This document shows, piece by piece, positions 29,753 to 38,898 of a stretch of 64,000 bases of DNA. The notes beneath the pieces are model-generated. The model had not been told where the DNA came from. It worked only from the letters and a program-made list of their open reading frames with translations, and searched no databases. A program made the translations under genes and the position numbers. Position 1 is the stretch's first letter, and each line of letters begins with the position of its first letter. The DNA is from Deltaproteobacteria bacterium (lineage in GTDB: Bacteria; Bdellovibrionota_C; UBA2361; JAFLCA01): contig JAFLCA010000001.1 of assembly GCA_017302875.1 (NCBI GenBank), positions 1 to 64,000 on the forward strand. Reading direction: 5' to 3'.

Positions 29753-30064
29753 GGCGACATGCTTAAAAAATTTTTGGTGGGCTTGGCTGTTTGATATTTG
29801 AACATCGGCGACTCACTTTACCGTGGATCTGGCCTCGACGGTATCCGGCGATGCGTACCTCGATCTCCGCCGCCCCGCTCTCGGAGCAAGTCCACATGGG
29901 CAGCAGCAGAACTGAACTCAGCGTAGGCCGGGCTGGCTGTCCCCAACACCGTATATATAAGGTGCGAAGCGTCGAGTGACCCTATAAATTTGCCGGTTTT
30001 GCTCACCCGCTAACTACATATAATCATTGAATGTTTTGCCATCGACTTTCCCCGGGGGCACGGT
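29753..30064. other. 312-bp gene-free stretch with a palindrome
   Basis: No open frame here resembles a protein. A near-perfect dyad, CACC-TATATATA-like centre-GGTG at 29947-29964, could be an operator. The AT-rich CCTATAAATTTG at about 29980-29991 is promoter-like but lacks a clear -35 partner. The region separates the LhgO-like operon (minus) from the glycosyltransferase block (plus). Confidence 0.35.
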
Positions 30065-30208
30065 CTATTTCGCTAACCGCCTGAATAGTTTGGGGAAATA
30101 GTCCTTCGCCAGGGCTTGGTCGTGGAACCAGTTATCGTCGAAGCGGGAGCCGCTAAGCCCTTCTCTGCATCTAAGAAATTGAAACCCAAGTGTTTTTTCG
30201 GCAGGCAT
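30065..30208 (-). CDS. Possible 47-residue small protein, divergent from the glycosyltransferase
   Basis: A complete frame starting with an ATG that overlaps the ATG of the plus-strand gene at 30207 by two bases. The product is charged and aromatic (central part FDDNWFHDQALAKDYFPKLF) and reads more like real protein than random sequence. The ribosome site is weak, and a TGA lies six codons upstream. It could be a real small gene, or the C-terminal remnant of a glycosyltransferase-type gene. I recognise no family. Confidence 0.3.
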   Translation of the reverse strand: MPAEKTLGFQFLRCREGLSGSRFDDNWFHDQALAKDYFPKLFRRLAK

Positions 30209-32042
30209 GAGTCCAGGTTCAACTCACCCAAAGACTACGGTCGGCGTTCTTAGCGTCAATGACGTGGTGTTTCCTTACTGCATGCAGGCTCTCGAAAACC
30301 AACTTGGCGCGCCTGCTTTTGTTACTGAGATTGTGCGCGACGTAAGTCCTTTCAATGCAGCCTTCGATGAACTCGTTCGTCGCAGTAACACCGAATTCAT
30401 GATCCAAGTCGATGAGGACATGATCCTCTACCCGCATGCAGTCGCGCGCATGCAGGAAGTTATGGAAGCAGCGCCGGACAATATCGGGATGGTGTTGTTC
30501 TATCTCTTCGATCCGGATCGCGATCAAAGAATTCATGGAATTAAAATCTTTCGCACGGCAGTACTCCGCACTTTGCGTTCCAAAGACGTGAAAGCAAGTG
30601 AAATGGATCTTTTAGAGCAGATGCTCGAGGCCGGCTATCGTTGGGTCATACACCCAGAAACGATGGGATATCACGGCATACTGTATTCTCCTGAGTCCAT
30701 CTATCGGCGCTATCAAACCATGTACGAGAAGGATATCTCTACGTGGAATGTGGTCACTGCGGATATGCGTCGGAAGGCTCTCGCGTTCGCAGAAAGCGGC
30801 GATCCTAATGAGCTGTTCGCCTTACTAGGATCGGCCCATGGAGTAACCGGAGCGCAGAGTTTTGCGAACAAAGAGAAAGACTTCAATACATATGATGCTC
30901 CCCATCTGAGAGTCTTTCGTCGACTCTTGCTGAATACCCCCGCGCAGCATGGCGCATACGATCCTTCTCGCACGGTGCCAGCCTTTCGAAATGAACCGAT
31001 ACCATTTGATAAAGTTGCCTGGAAGAGCGACCGAGCGGCGCTTTCGTCGGAAGAAGCATCGCTCAATCGACAAGACAAAATGGCGCCAGAAGCCGCGATT
31101 TCCTTCGATGTGAGGGTCGTGGAATGTATGACGCGAGAATGGCTGCTTGCTCAAGTCGCAAGCAACCCCTCTGACCCTTTCCTTTCGCTCTGGGTTGGGC
31201 TTGCCCATTGGTATCATCGTGACTTTTCGGAAGCATTGAAATTTTTGGAGTCAGCAAGAAAGCTGGGAGCTCCAGCTTGGAGAGTCTCTTGGTATCAAGC
31301 GCTGTGTCTGCGCGACAACCGCCCAGCTTGGAGCGCCGATGCGCGGCGTGAGTGTTTGTCGCACATCGAATCAGTGCTGCAGAAATATCCGCAGTTTGAA
31401 TGGGGCGAGGTTTTCCGAAAATATCTTGCGAGTAATGACTCCTTAATTGAGGACTTCTTTGCTTGTAACTCCGAACGCTCGGGGCAAAACTTGGAGGTTC
31501 CCGTCGGAGGTATGGCCTCTTTGTTGCAAGCGCGCGGGCAAGCTAAGCTCGATTGCTTGAAGCTGACCCTAACTTCCGATTCTGAACTGGAAGTGTTCGA
31601 ACAGGTTAATCTTGCGCATTTCAACGCTGCTCTTATTGTCGTGCAGGCTGAGGAGGCTTTCGGTGCGAAATTGAAGGCAAGCATGCTGGAGAGGGGGTAC
31701 TCCCTCTGGCATGCGGATGACTTAGGATGTGTATTTCGCAACTTACTCGCGTTGCCAGCGCCGCTTTTTTGGAGTTTGCGTGGCGCGCTCCCGCTTAGCC
31801 CTCCCGGGAGTAAGATAGAAAAAAAAGTGGAGGCGACCTCGCAGCCAGCAACCACCAATGTTGTATCCACGGCGCTACCTCCCGAATTTTTCCGGCAGAT
31901 CCATCAATTAGTAACCCTTGGCAGAGCGCAGGAAGCTCATCGGTTGGTGCAGCAGCTGACGCAGCAAGCACCGCAGTGGGAGGAGCTGCGGGAAGTAGAG
32001 CGCCGCCTCTCCAGCTTAACGCGGGCTGCCTGGAGAGAGTGA
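30207..32042 (+). CDS. Multidomain GT-A glycosyltransferase with C-terminal helper regions
   Basis: 611 residues. Residues 10-150 are a GT-A-like fold: VGVLSVNDVVFPYCMQAL, then MIQVDEDMILYPHAVARM with a DxD-type metal motif. Residues about 310-400 look like TPR repeats (FLSLWVGLAHWYHRDFSEALKF). About 430-510 resembles a decayed FkbM-methyltransferase tail (LKLTLTSDSELEVFEQVNL). The last 60 residues form another TPR-like hairpin. It is the first gene of the plus-strand block of four glycosyltransferase genes; acceptor and donor are unknown. Confidence 0.6.
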   Translation: MSPGSTHPKTTVGVLSVNDVVFPYCMQALENQLGAPAFVTEIVRDVSPFNAAFDELVRRSNTEFMIQVDEDMILYPHAVARMQEVMEAAPDNIGMVLFYLFDPDRDQRIHGIKIFRTAVLRTLRSKDVKASEMDLLEQMLEAGYRWVIHPETMGYHGILYSPESIYRRYQTMYEKDISTWNVVTADMRRKALAFAESGDPNELFALLGSAHGVTGAQSFANKEKDFNTYDAPHLRVFRRLLLNTPAQHGAYDPSRTVPAFRNEPIPFDKVAWKSDRAALSSEEASLNRQDKMAPEAAISFDVRVVECMTREWLLAQVASNPSDPFLSLWVGLAHWYHRDFSEALKFLESARKLGAPAWRVSWYQALCLRDNRPAWSADARRECLSHIESVLQKYPQFEWGEVFRKYLASNDSLIEDFFACNSERSGQNLEVPVGGMASLLQARGQAKLDCLKLTLTSDSELEVFEQVNLAHFNAALIVVQAEEAFGAKLKASMLERGYSLWHADDLGCVFRNLLALPAPLFWSLRGALPLSPPGSKIEKKVEATSQPATTNVVSTALPPEFFRQIHQLVTLGRAQEAHRLVQQLTQQAPQWEELREVERRLSSLTRAAWRE

Positions 32043-32258
32043 AATTCGGACGTTTGTACTGCCTCGATTGCCCTTTGGCTGAATCTGCCAATTATACGCA
32101 TTCAGGGTGCCCAAATCAGCTTTTTGGGTCTCGCAACAGCTGGAAAGGATTGAGCTTTTACTGCCTCTGCTGGTTGCAAGACTTCTGCGACGAAATAGTG
32201 CCGCAGATGCATCATATAAGAGCTGCCCGTAAGGGCTTTGGCAGCTTCGGGCACAGCA

Positions 32259-34148
32259 ATGATTCAACGCACTACAGCGATACTATTCAGCAAAGATCGG
32301 GCATTACAGCTTGATGCCACCCTTGCGTCTTTTTTCCTTCATTGCCGGGACGCGGCCACGCTAGAGATTATTGCCGTTTGTAAAACTTCAACTGCACAGC
32401 ATCTTCAGCAGTATGAAAGGTTGCAGGCCATGTATCCGCAAGTGGCGTTCGTGAATGAAACCGCCTTCAATCAACAAGTCATCTCCTACGCATCGAAGAA
32501 CGAATTTGTTCTCTTCCTCGTTGATGATAATATTTTTGTCCGGGATTTTCATGTTCACCACGCAATCGCAGCGCTGTCTGAGTCGCAGCAAGCTGTGGGC
32601 TTTTCGCTGCGCCTCGGTCGCAATACGAAATTCTGTTATTCTTTAAACCGGCCGCAAAGCCTTCCCGCTTTTGTTCCTGTCTCCTCACCATCGGAAAACC
32701 CGATTCTCTCCTATGCGTGGCCAAATGCTGAATGCGATTTTGGTTATCCGCTCGAGGTTTCGAGTTCTATATACCGGTCGAAAGATATCGTTCCGATGAT
32801 GAAGCTCGTCCCCTTCAGTAATCCGAACAACCTCGAAGGCCTTCTCGCGCAGCAACTTTCACGCGTCGCCGCCGCATTGCCCACGTTGCTCTGCTTTGAG
32901 AGCTCGGTGACATTCTGTAACCCTGTCAACAAAGTACAAGAGGCCGCCCCTGATAACCGGGCTGGTGTCGCGATTTCATATAGCGCGGACAAACTGGCTT
33001 CTATTTTCGATCGCCAGGGACGCGTCGATGTCCGCTCCTATTCCGGGCATGTTCCCAATGCCTGTCATGAAGAGGTTGCGCTGGAGATCCGCTTCCCGGC
33101 AATTTCCGCTGCCAGCAGCAGCAAGCCGCTCGTGTCGGTTATCATTCCCTGCTACAAGCAAGCGCACTTTCTGCGTGACGCCGTTGGAAGCGTAGTGGCG
33201 CAGACGTACACTGAATGGGAATGCATAATCGTGAACGATGGGAGCCCGGACGATACCAGCGCTGTTGCGCGTGAGCTCATTCGTGAGTTTTCCGGTAAGA
33301 ATATTCAGCTAATCGAGAAGCACAACGAGGGCCTCGCGGAGGCGCGCAACACCGGAATCTCGGTCGCGAAAGGTGAATGGATTCTGCCGCTCGATAGCGA
33401 TGACAAGTTCGACCCAACGTATATGGAGAAGGCGGTGCACGAGGTTCTTGCGCACCCCGACACGAATATCGTCAGCGCAAACTTGCGTTGCTTCGGAGCT
33501 AAGAGCGATATCCTGGAAGTTTTTCCATTCTCGCGGCAGCAGCTTCTACAGGGGAATATGTTCCCTTATGCGAGTATGTATCGGCGAGAACTCTGGGAAT
33601 GCTTTCACGGATACATTCCGATCATTCCCTTTGGAGCCGAGGACTACAATTTCTGGGTGACCTGTTCCGGCGTTTTGAATCCACGCCGTATTGCAGAACC
33701 CTTATTCTTGTATCGTAAGCATGTTGGCAGTTCCATGGTCGATGCAGTCATTTCGCATCAATTCGAGGTGGATGCCTGTCTGCATACCTGTCACCCCGAC
33801 AAGTATCCGGCCGAGACGCTCCTTCGCGATCATGACGTTCTTTCTCTCATGCACGTCGACACGTTCGAGGCTATTTCCCGCACTATTGCAAAATTTCCGC
33901 AGTACTCTCAGCCGTACCTGTGGCGGGGCCTTTATCATGAAGCGCAGGGCATATGGCGTTGGGCACAAAGAGATTTCGAGATGGCAGAGAGGCTTGCCGA
34001 ATCGGACGACTGGCAACCGCTATTTCGTTTGGCCTTATTGCATCTGGAGCTGAAGAATCTTCGCTCTGCGCGGCGATATGCAGAAGCCACTTTGAAGCGT
34101 TGTCCTAATTTTCCGGCACGCGCCACTCTCGAGAAACTGATCTGTTGA
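32259..34148 (+). CDS. Bifunctional glycosyltransferase with two GT-A domains and a TPR tail
   Basis: 629 residues. Domain 1 (1-240) begins TTAILFSKDRALQLDATLASF and has FVLFLVDDNIFVRD as a DxD-like site. Domain 2 (about 285-510) is a canonical GT2: VSVIIPCYKQAHFLRDAVGSV, IIVNDGSPDDT, NEGLAEARNTGI and LPLDSDDKFDP. The C-terminal 90 residues contain TPR-like repeats. The ATG at 32259 is preferred to an in-frame TTG at 32238. The 216 bases before it hold no recognisable gene. Two catalytic domains suggest a processive or alternating linkage synthesis, as in polymerising capsule transferases. Confidence 0.75.
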   Translation: MIQRTTAILFSKDRALQLDATLASFFLHCRDAATLEIIAVCKTSTAQHLQQYERLQAMYPQVAFVNETAFNQQVISYASKNEFVLFLVDDNIFVRDFHVHHAIAALSESQQAVGFSLRLGRNTKFCYSLNRPQSLPAFVPVSSPSENPILSYAWPNAECDFGYPLEVSSSIYRSKDIVPMMKLVPFSNPNNLEGLLAQQLSRVAAALPTLLCFESSVTFCNPVNKVQEAAPDNRAGVAISYSADKLASIFDRQGRVDVRSYSGHVPNACHEEVALEIRFPAISAASSSKPLVSVIIPCYKQAHFLRDAVGSVVAQTYTEWECIIVNDGSPDDTSAVARELIREFSGKNIQLIEKHNEGLAEARNTGISVAKGEWILPLDSDDKFDPTYMEKAVHEVLAHPDTNIVSANLRCFGAKSDILEVFPFSRQQLLQGNMFPYASMYRRELWECFHGYIPIIPFGAEDYNFWVTCSGVLNPRRIAEPLFLYRKHVGSSMVDAVISHQFEVDACLHTCHPDKYPAETLLRDHDVLSLMHVDTFEAISRTIAKFPQYSQPYLWRGLYHEAQGIWRWAQRDFEMAERLAESDDWQPLFRLALLHLELKNLRSARRYAEATLKRCPNFPARATLEKLIC

Positions 34149-34158
34149 AGGGTCTGAA

Positions 34159-35307
34159 ATGAAAAGCTTGAATATTCTCCATACCGTCGAGTTCTATGCC
34201 CCGCATATTGGTGGCGCCGAGAAGGTCGTGCAGGGCATTTCTGAAGAACTCGTTAAGCGCGGGCACCGAGTAACAGTCGCGACCACTAAAAATCCGGAAC
34301 GCCCATTCTTTTCTTTGAACGGTGTAGAGATTGTGGGTTTCGATATTCGCGGGAACCTTGCCAATGGATTCAGTGGTGGCGATATCCACAGCTATTTAGG
34401 TTTCCTGCAACACTATCCAGCCGATGTCGTCATGAATTACGCTGCGCAGCAATGGGCCACTGACTTGGCCTTTCATCTTGTTGGCAAAAAGCGACATGGG
34501 CGCGCATACGTTATTGCTCCGTGCGGCTACTCGGCGCTTAAAGACGTGAACACTATAGGCGTGACGGAATACACCAAGTATTATAATACAATTGTCCCCG
34601 GAATCCTTCCGCTCTACGATGCTGCTATTTATCATTCGTCCATCTATCAAGATTACCAGTTCGCTAAAAAACTTGCCTTGAAGAATAGTTTCGTTATCCC
34701 TAACTTTGTCGATGGTTCTGAGTTTCAGGCGGCCGGCACCAGTGATTTTCGGGCCAAGTATCAAATTACGACGCCGTTCCTTCTTCTAAGTGTCGGCAAT
34801 TTCGTCAAGAACAAGGGGCAGGATAAGGCAATCGAGACAATCAAAGCACTGCGTCGTAGTGATGTTACCCTCGTGTTGATCGGGAATGAGGGAGAGATGC
34901 TCGAAAAGCTACGTCAACAAGCAGAAGGCACCAACACCAGGTTCTTAACCAATATTCCTCGGGCAGACACCGTGGCGGCGTTCAAAAGTGCCGATCTATT
35001 CTTGTTTGGTTCACGCGTAGAAGCAGCCCCACTTGTCATTCTTGAAGCTATGGCGGCGGGGCTTCCTTTCGTGTCGACTGATTGTGGAAACGTGAGAGAG
35101 CTGTCGGGCGGTGCCGTCTGTATTCCAGAGGATATGGCGGACTTTACGCAACGATTATTGGAAGATGCCCCAGCACGGCGGGACTTTGGATCTAAGGGCA
35201 GAAAGGAATTCGAGGAGCGCTTTACGTTGAAAGCAGTCGTTGATCGTTATGAGTCTCTTTACTATGAGCTGGTCGACATCAAGACACCGAAAAGTGTTGC
35301 TGCTTGA
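34159..35307 (+). CDS. GT4-family glycosyltransferase
   Basis: 382 residues, GT-B fold. NILHTVEFYAPHIGGAEKVV is the acceptor-side glycine loop, LLSVGNFVKNKGQDKAIET the start of the donor domain, and FLFGSRVEAAPLVILEAMAAGLPFVSTD carries the conserved Glu-x7-Glu site (EAAPLVILE). AAGGG precedes the ATG. It sits 10 bases after the bifunctional transferase and 18 before the giant transferase gene, so one transcript is likely. Confidence 0.85.
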   Translation: MKSLNILHTVEFYAPHIGGAEKVVQGISEELVKRGHRVTVATTKNPERPFFSLNGVEIVGFDIRGNLANGFSGGDIHSYLGFLQHYPADVVMNYAAQQWATDLAFHLVGKKRHGRAYVIAPCGYSALKDVNTIGVTEYTKYYNTIVPGILPLYDAAIYHSSIYQDYQFAKKLALKNSFVIPNFVDGSEFQAAGTSDFRAKYQITTPFLLLSVGNFVKNKGQDKAIETIKALRRSDVTLVLIGNEGEMLEKLRQQAEGTNTRFLTNIPRADTVAAFKSADLFLFGSRVEAAPLVILEAMAAGLPFVSTDCGNVRELSGGAVCIPEDMADFTQRLLEDAPARRDFGSKGRKEFEERFTLKAVVDRYESLYYELVDIKTPKSVAA

Positions 35308-35325
35308 TATATTAGGATTCTAAAA

Positions 35326-38019
35326 ATGTTGCCAGATACGAAGTCGCATAATCGTCCGAGTAAAATTGCAAGGGTCAATCTTGCCATTTTGACGTTCAAT
35401 GCCCTCGATTACACCAAGATGTGCATCGAGAGCATCTCGCGAAATACTCGCGTACCTCACAATATATTTATTCTCGATAACGGCTCGACTGACGGTACGC
35501 GCGCCTGGCTGCGCCAACAGAATCAGGAAAATCTATATTGGGAGGATGCTCCTTCTAATCTCGGTGTTCCCGGCGGCCGTAATTATCTCATAAACATTAT
35601 CCAGCCTTTTCTTCCCGATGATGGCTATATCGTTTTTGCTGATAACGATATGGAACTGAAGTCTGGCTGGGACGCTCAGTACCTTTCTTTTTTTGAAGAT
35701 CACCCGGAAGCTGGAATTGCCAGTGCCTTCGGTCATCGCATGATTGTAAGAAAGTACCATCGCGAGCTTCTGCCAGCGCCCACCTACACAGCACCTGTGG
35801 ATGTCGCCTGCGGTGGCTTTGCTTGCTGGATTCGAGCCAAAGCGCTGAGGGATATCGGGGGTTTTGATGAGAAGCTCGGCCTCTTCTGGCATGAGGATGA
35901 TGACTTCTCCTTGCGAACTATCGCAGCGGGCTGGGATGTATACGCTCTGCCACACGTGAATGTGGTTCATCATGAACATAAATCGGGAGCAGCGAATCCC
36001 GGAATAAAGAGCGGTGGCTCTCCCAAGAATCAGATGTATCTCTGTGAGAAATGGCGGGCGCTCGGTTTGGTTGATTCGCTTGGTAGAATAATTCGCCCAC
36101 CTTCCCAAGATGTGGTTACCTCATCACGACCGCTCAACATGGGGGGCTATTACTGGCTGCGCCCGGAAACGGCTCTGGTGGCGCCGCAGACCGCTGGGTC
36201 GCTGCTCACGTTCTCTATGACCTGTGCTCGGAAGGAGTATTACGACTCTTTCCCCATTCATGCGGAAGTTACCACAGAATCCGGTTCCATGCGTTTCACG
36301 TTTTCCCAAAGCGATGAAACCCATGAAGTTTGCCTTCAAGCCAAGCCGGGCTCCGAGGTGCGAATTACCACGTCAGGCTCATTCTGTCCCGCCCTCTCCG
36401 GTTTGGGGTCGCATTGTCAGCATTCTTTAGGGCTGCGCATCCAAGGGTGGAGCGAATCTCCAGCGATAGTAGCTTCACTTGATGAGAGTTCTCGCGCGGG
36501 AGCGGTGACGTGGTGTTCGTCGGTGTTTGATACGGATCGGTATTCGGAGCTGACGCAGGCGATTGTTCCAGCGCTACACAAATTGATTCCAGATCTTTCA
36601 TTCTTTTGCCTCGGAGTTAATGAATCCATAGTTGCAGAACAACAAGCGGAACCTGTCTGGATCTCCGAATGGCGCAGAATTTTCACCGCAAACACTTCAG
36701 CGAAGAATTGGATTGTTGCGGCCGATCCTCTTACAGCGGAGGGCAAAGCCTGTTATCAGTGGCTGCGTGAGCGGAATCCTCAGATTGAGCGCCTTGTAGG
36801 TTTTCTTTTGATTGAGGAGCGCGACGTTTCCCAAGAGTGGCTTGAAGCGGCTTTGATTGCCGATGAACTTTGGGTTCAAACTGAAAGGGAAAGGCAAGTT
36901 CTTTTAGCTGCCGGTGCTGATAGCGCAAAAATCTCAGTGGTTCCGGGCGGGGTAGCGGATGAATTTATGGTGCGCTCGGAGGAAAGCCCTGTCCCCGCGC
37001 TCTTCGACGGTCGCCTATGCTTCTACGCGCGCGTCGATTCACCGCAAGACCCATTCTTGCGAACCTGCGTGCAGGCCATCACCTCCGCCTTCTCGGCTCA
37101 GGACGGCGTCGCGCTATTAGTGAGTATCTCTCCAACCGGCGCACAGCTGCCTGCCGATTTTATAAAAGCCCTGGCAGGCGACGTGAATCTGGAGCCTGAG
37201 AAGCGCGCGCCAATCTATACTTTAAGTCCCTACCTCTCCCCTGCGACGAAGCGAAAGATACTGGATTCAGTGCACTGCTTCTTAGTTTCCTCTCCTTCGC
37301 AACGACGGCTTGAAGTGATCGAAGCGCTCGCAAGCGGCCTTCCGACCGTGTACCTCAATCCTTCGACTGAGAGCGCAGATTTGCTCACCTTCGATCAGGA
37401 TAAGGACAGCCTGCTAACGCTGGGAATGAATGCGGTAGGGGCAGAGATGGCCTTGGGGAGCATGGCCGTTCAAAATTTAATCAGCCAACTGTACAAGGTG
37501 AAGTCGCAGTATGCAGCTTTGAGGTCTGACTTTACGCGCAGCGCGTGGCGGAATCGCGAGGCCATTTCCGAAGCAACGACCCTAGCATGGATTTCGCAGC
37601 GTCTCTCGAAGAAGGCAGAGTTGGCACCTAAGCCGCTTCCGGCAATTGCCGAAACAATCATTCGCGAAGTAGTGAACCCGCTGGTGGTTGGAATTGATGC
37701 GCGCACACTGACCTATGCCGAAACTCGTGAGCGCGGAATCGGGCATTACACGCTCAATCATCTGGGCGAGATTTTTAAGCAACGTCCGGAGTGGAGCTTT
37801 ATTCTTTATCGTAACGCCGGGGAATCAGTGAGGCGCTCGATAAGTTGCTCGAACATCGCAATGTGCGGCTTGGCGATATGGGGCAGCAACATCGGGACGC
37901 TCTTGATCTCTATCATATCGCCGATCCGATGCCGATTCTTCCAGGGTTTGATTCTCCATTTCTTACCGCACCAGCAGTGCCGACAAGCGCCGTCTTTTTC
38001 GATCTTATTCCGCTGGTGA
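35326..38019 (+). CDS. Giant multidomain glycosyltransferase, N-terminal part (frameshifted)
   Basis: 897 residues as read. Residues 18-240 are GT2 (LAILTFNALDYTKMCIESIS, ILDNGSTDGTRAWL, FADNDMELKSGWD, FWHEDDDFSLRTIAAG). About 250-400 is a beta-rich insert. About 400-750 is a GT4-like Rossmann pair (ELWVQTERERQVLLAAGA, EVIEALASGLPTVYL). At about 780 a second GT4 begins (VVGIDARTLTYAETRERGIG). That domain is cut off: from about residue 830 the frame turns into low-similarity sequence, while its continuation lies one base back in another frame (37815-38855). A single missing base near 37818-37823 (GGGG run) would restore one protein of about 1180 residues. Confidence 0.75.
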   Translation: MLPDTKSHNRPSKIARVNLAILTFNALDYTKMCIESISRNTRVPHNIFILDNGSTDGTRAWLRQQNQENLYWEDAPSNLGVPGGRNYLINIIQPFLPDDGYIVFADNDMELKSGWDAQYLSFFEDHPEAGIASAFGHRMIVRKYHRELLPAPTYTAPVDVACGGFACWIRAKALRDIGGFDEKLGLFWHEDDDFSLRTIAAGWDVYALPHVNVVHHEHKSGAANPGIKSGGSPKNQMYLCEKWRALGLVDSLGRIIRPPSQDVVTSSRPLNMGGYYWLRPETALVAPQTAGSLLTFSMTCARKEYYDSFPIHAEVTTESGSMRFTFSQSDETHEVCLQAKPGSEVRITTSGSFCPALSGLGSHCQHSLGLRIQGWSESPAIVASLDESSRAGAVTWCSSVFDTDRYSELTQAIVPALHKLIPDLSFFCLGVNESIVAEQQAEPVWISEWRRIFTANTSAKNWIVAADPLTAEGKACYQWLRERNPQIERLVGFLLIEERDVSQEWLEAALIADELWVQTERERQVLLAAGADSAKISVVPGGVADEFMVRSEESPVPALFDGRLCFYARVDSPQDPFLRTCVQAITSAFSAQDGVALLVSISPTGAQLPADFIKALAGDVNLEPEKRAPIYTLSPYLSPATKRKILDSVHCFLVSSPSQRRLEVIEALASGLPTVYLNPSTESADLLTFDQDKDSLLTLGMNAVGAEMALGSMAVQNLISQLYKVKSQYAALRSDFTRSAWRNREAISEATTLAWISQRLSKKAELAPKPLPAIAETIIREVVNPLVVGIDARTLTYAETRERGIGHYTLNHLGEIFKQRPEWSFILYRNAGESVRRSISCSNIAMCGLAIWGSNIGTLLISIISPIRCRFFQGLILHFLPHQQCRQAPSFSILFRW

Positions 38020-38855
38020 AGCGCGACATGCATTTCGATTGCTGGAAAGATTGGACTAAAATTGCATACATGCGGCGCTTGAATGAATTGAAAGCTTCAG
38101 ATGTGGTGGTTCTATCAATTTCTGAATGCTCGCGTGTCGATCTCCATCGTCTAACAGAATTTCCCCTCGAACGTGCTGTGACTATTATGGCTGGCATTAA
38201 TCGTAGCAATCTGAGTGGCAAGCCAAGTTCAGAGGCGCTGCAGAAAATAAAAGAAAAATTTGGGTTGAATTCACCGTTCTTTATGTCCGTCGGCGGACTA
38301 GATGGGCACAAAGGCTTCGTGGCAACTGCACAAGCATACGCCGCCTTAAGATCTTCTAAGGAGTTTCAGTTTGTCGTCGTTGGCAGTTTTAATGATCCTT
38401 ACAAAGAACATTATCGCAAACTGTTTGAAGCTAATAAGATTCCCGGCGTTGTCTTTACTGGCTATCTCAGCAGGGAAGAAATGGCTTGTTTGTATGCCCT
38501 GTCTTCAGGCCTTGTCTTCCCGTCACATTACGAAGGTTTCGGATTTCCAGTCCTTGAAGCGATGGCGCATGGTTGCCCAGTCATCACAACGAATGTGAGT
38601 TCTTTGCCTGAAGTTGCAGGCGATGCCGCTATTCTTGTCGGTCTTGATGACGCAAGAGGCATTGAGAATGCTATGCGGCGCTTACTCGATGAGTCAGGAC
38701 TACGAGCGCAAATGTCGGCTCGCGGGTTGCAGCAAGCAGCTAAATTTTCTTGGGAACAGAGTGCGCAAAAAACCATTCAGGTCTGGCTTGAATTGCTTGG
38801 CGAAGAAGTGAGTGCGTCGAAGAGTGACGTGGGCTCGGTTGGGGTGCGCAGCTAA
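37845..38855 (+). CDS. C-terminal GT4 half of the frameshifted giant glycosyltransferase
   Basis: The frame is open from 37815, after a TAA at 37812, and its first possible start is TTG 37845. There is no ribosome site. The sequence continues the GT4 domain begun in the preceding gene: FFDLIPLVKRDMHFDCWKDW, SVGGLDGHKGFVATAQAYA, and SHYEGFGFPVLEAMAHGCPVITTN with the catalytic Glu-x7-Glu site (EGFGFPVLE). It therefore belongs with the previous gene. Either the gene is disrupted in this strain, or the sequence has a one-base error. A translation product by itself would lack the acceptor-binding half. Confidence 0.7.
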   Translation: MLEHRNVRLGDMGQQHRDALDLYHIADPMPILPGFDSPFLTAPAVPTSAVFFDLIPLVKRDMHFDCWKDWTKIAYMRRLNELKASDVVVLSISECSRVDLHRLTEFPLERAVTIMAGINRSNLSGKPSSEALQKIKEKFGLNSPFFMSVGGLDGHKGFVATAQAYAALRSSKEFQFVVVGSFNDPYKEHYRKLFEANKIPGVVFTGYLSREEMACLYALSSGLVFPSHYEGFGFPVLEAMAHGCPVITTNVSSLPEVAGDAAILVGLDDARGIENAMRRLLDESGLRAQMSARGLQQAAKFSWEQSAQKTIQVWLELLGEEVSASKSDVGSVGVRS

Positions 38856-38864
38856 GACCCAAGA

Positions 38865-38884
38865 GGCGGACCTTTGTGTTCGCC
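38865..38884. terminator. Hairpin between convergent genes
   Basis: GGCGGAC (38865-38871) and GTTCGCC (38878-38884) pair with one wobble around a CTTTGT loop, in the 43-bp gap between the plus-strand glycosyltransferase and the minus-strand nucleotidyltransferase. There is no T-run on either side, so termination is only a possibility. Confidence 0.3.
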
Positions 38885-38898
38885 GCAGGAAGATCCCT

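Noticed and set aside
29818-30006. A 62-residue minus-strand frame starting at a GTG
   Set aside because: Low-complexity Arg-rich end, no ribosome site, and composition unlike neighbouring genes.
32072-32230. A plus-frame stretch after a TGA near 32081, resembling a membrane-protein tail (QLERIELLLPLLVARLLRR)
   Set aside because: No start codon with a ribosome site, only about 50 codons, and no homology recalled. It could be a lost C-terminus of the preceding gene, but this cannot be supported.
37815-37830. Programmed -1 ribosomal frameshifting to join the two glycosyltransferase parts
   Set aside because: CC-GGGG-AATC is not an X-XXY-YYZ slippery heptamer, and I saw no convincing downstream pseudoknot or upstream Shine-Dalgarno stimulator; a mutation, phase variation or sequencing error is simpler.
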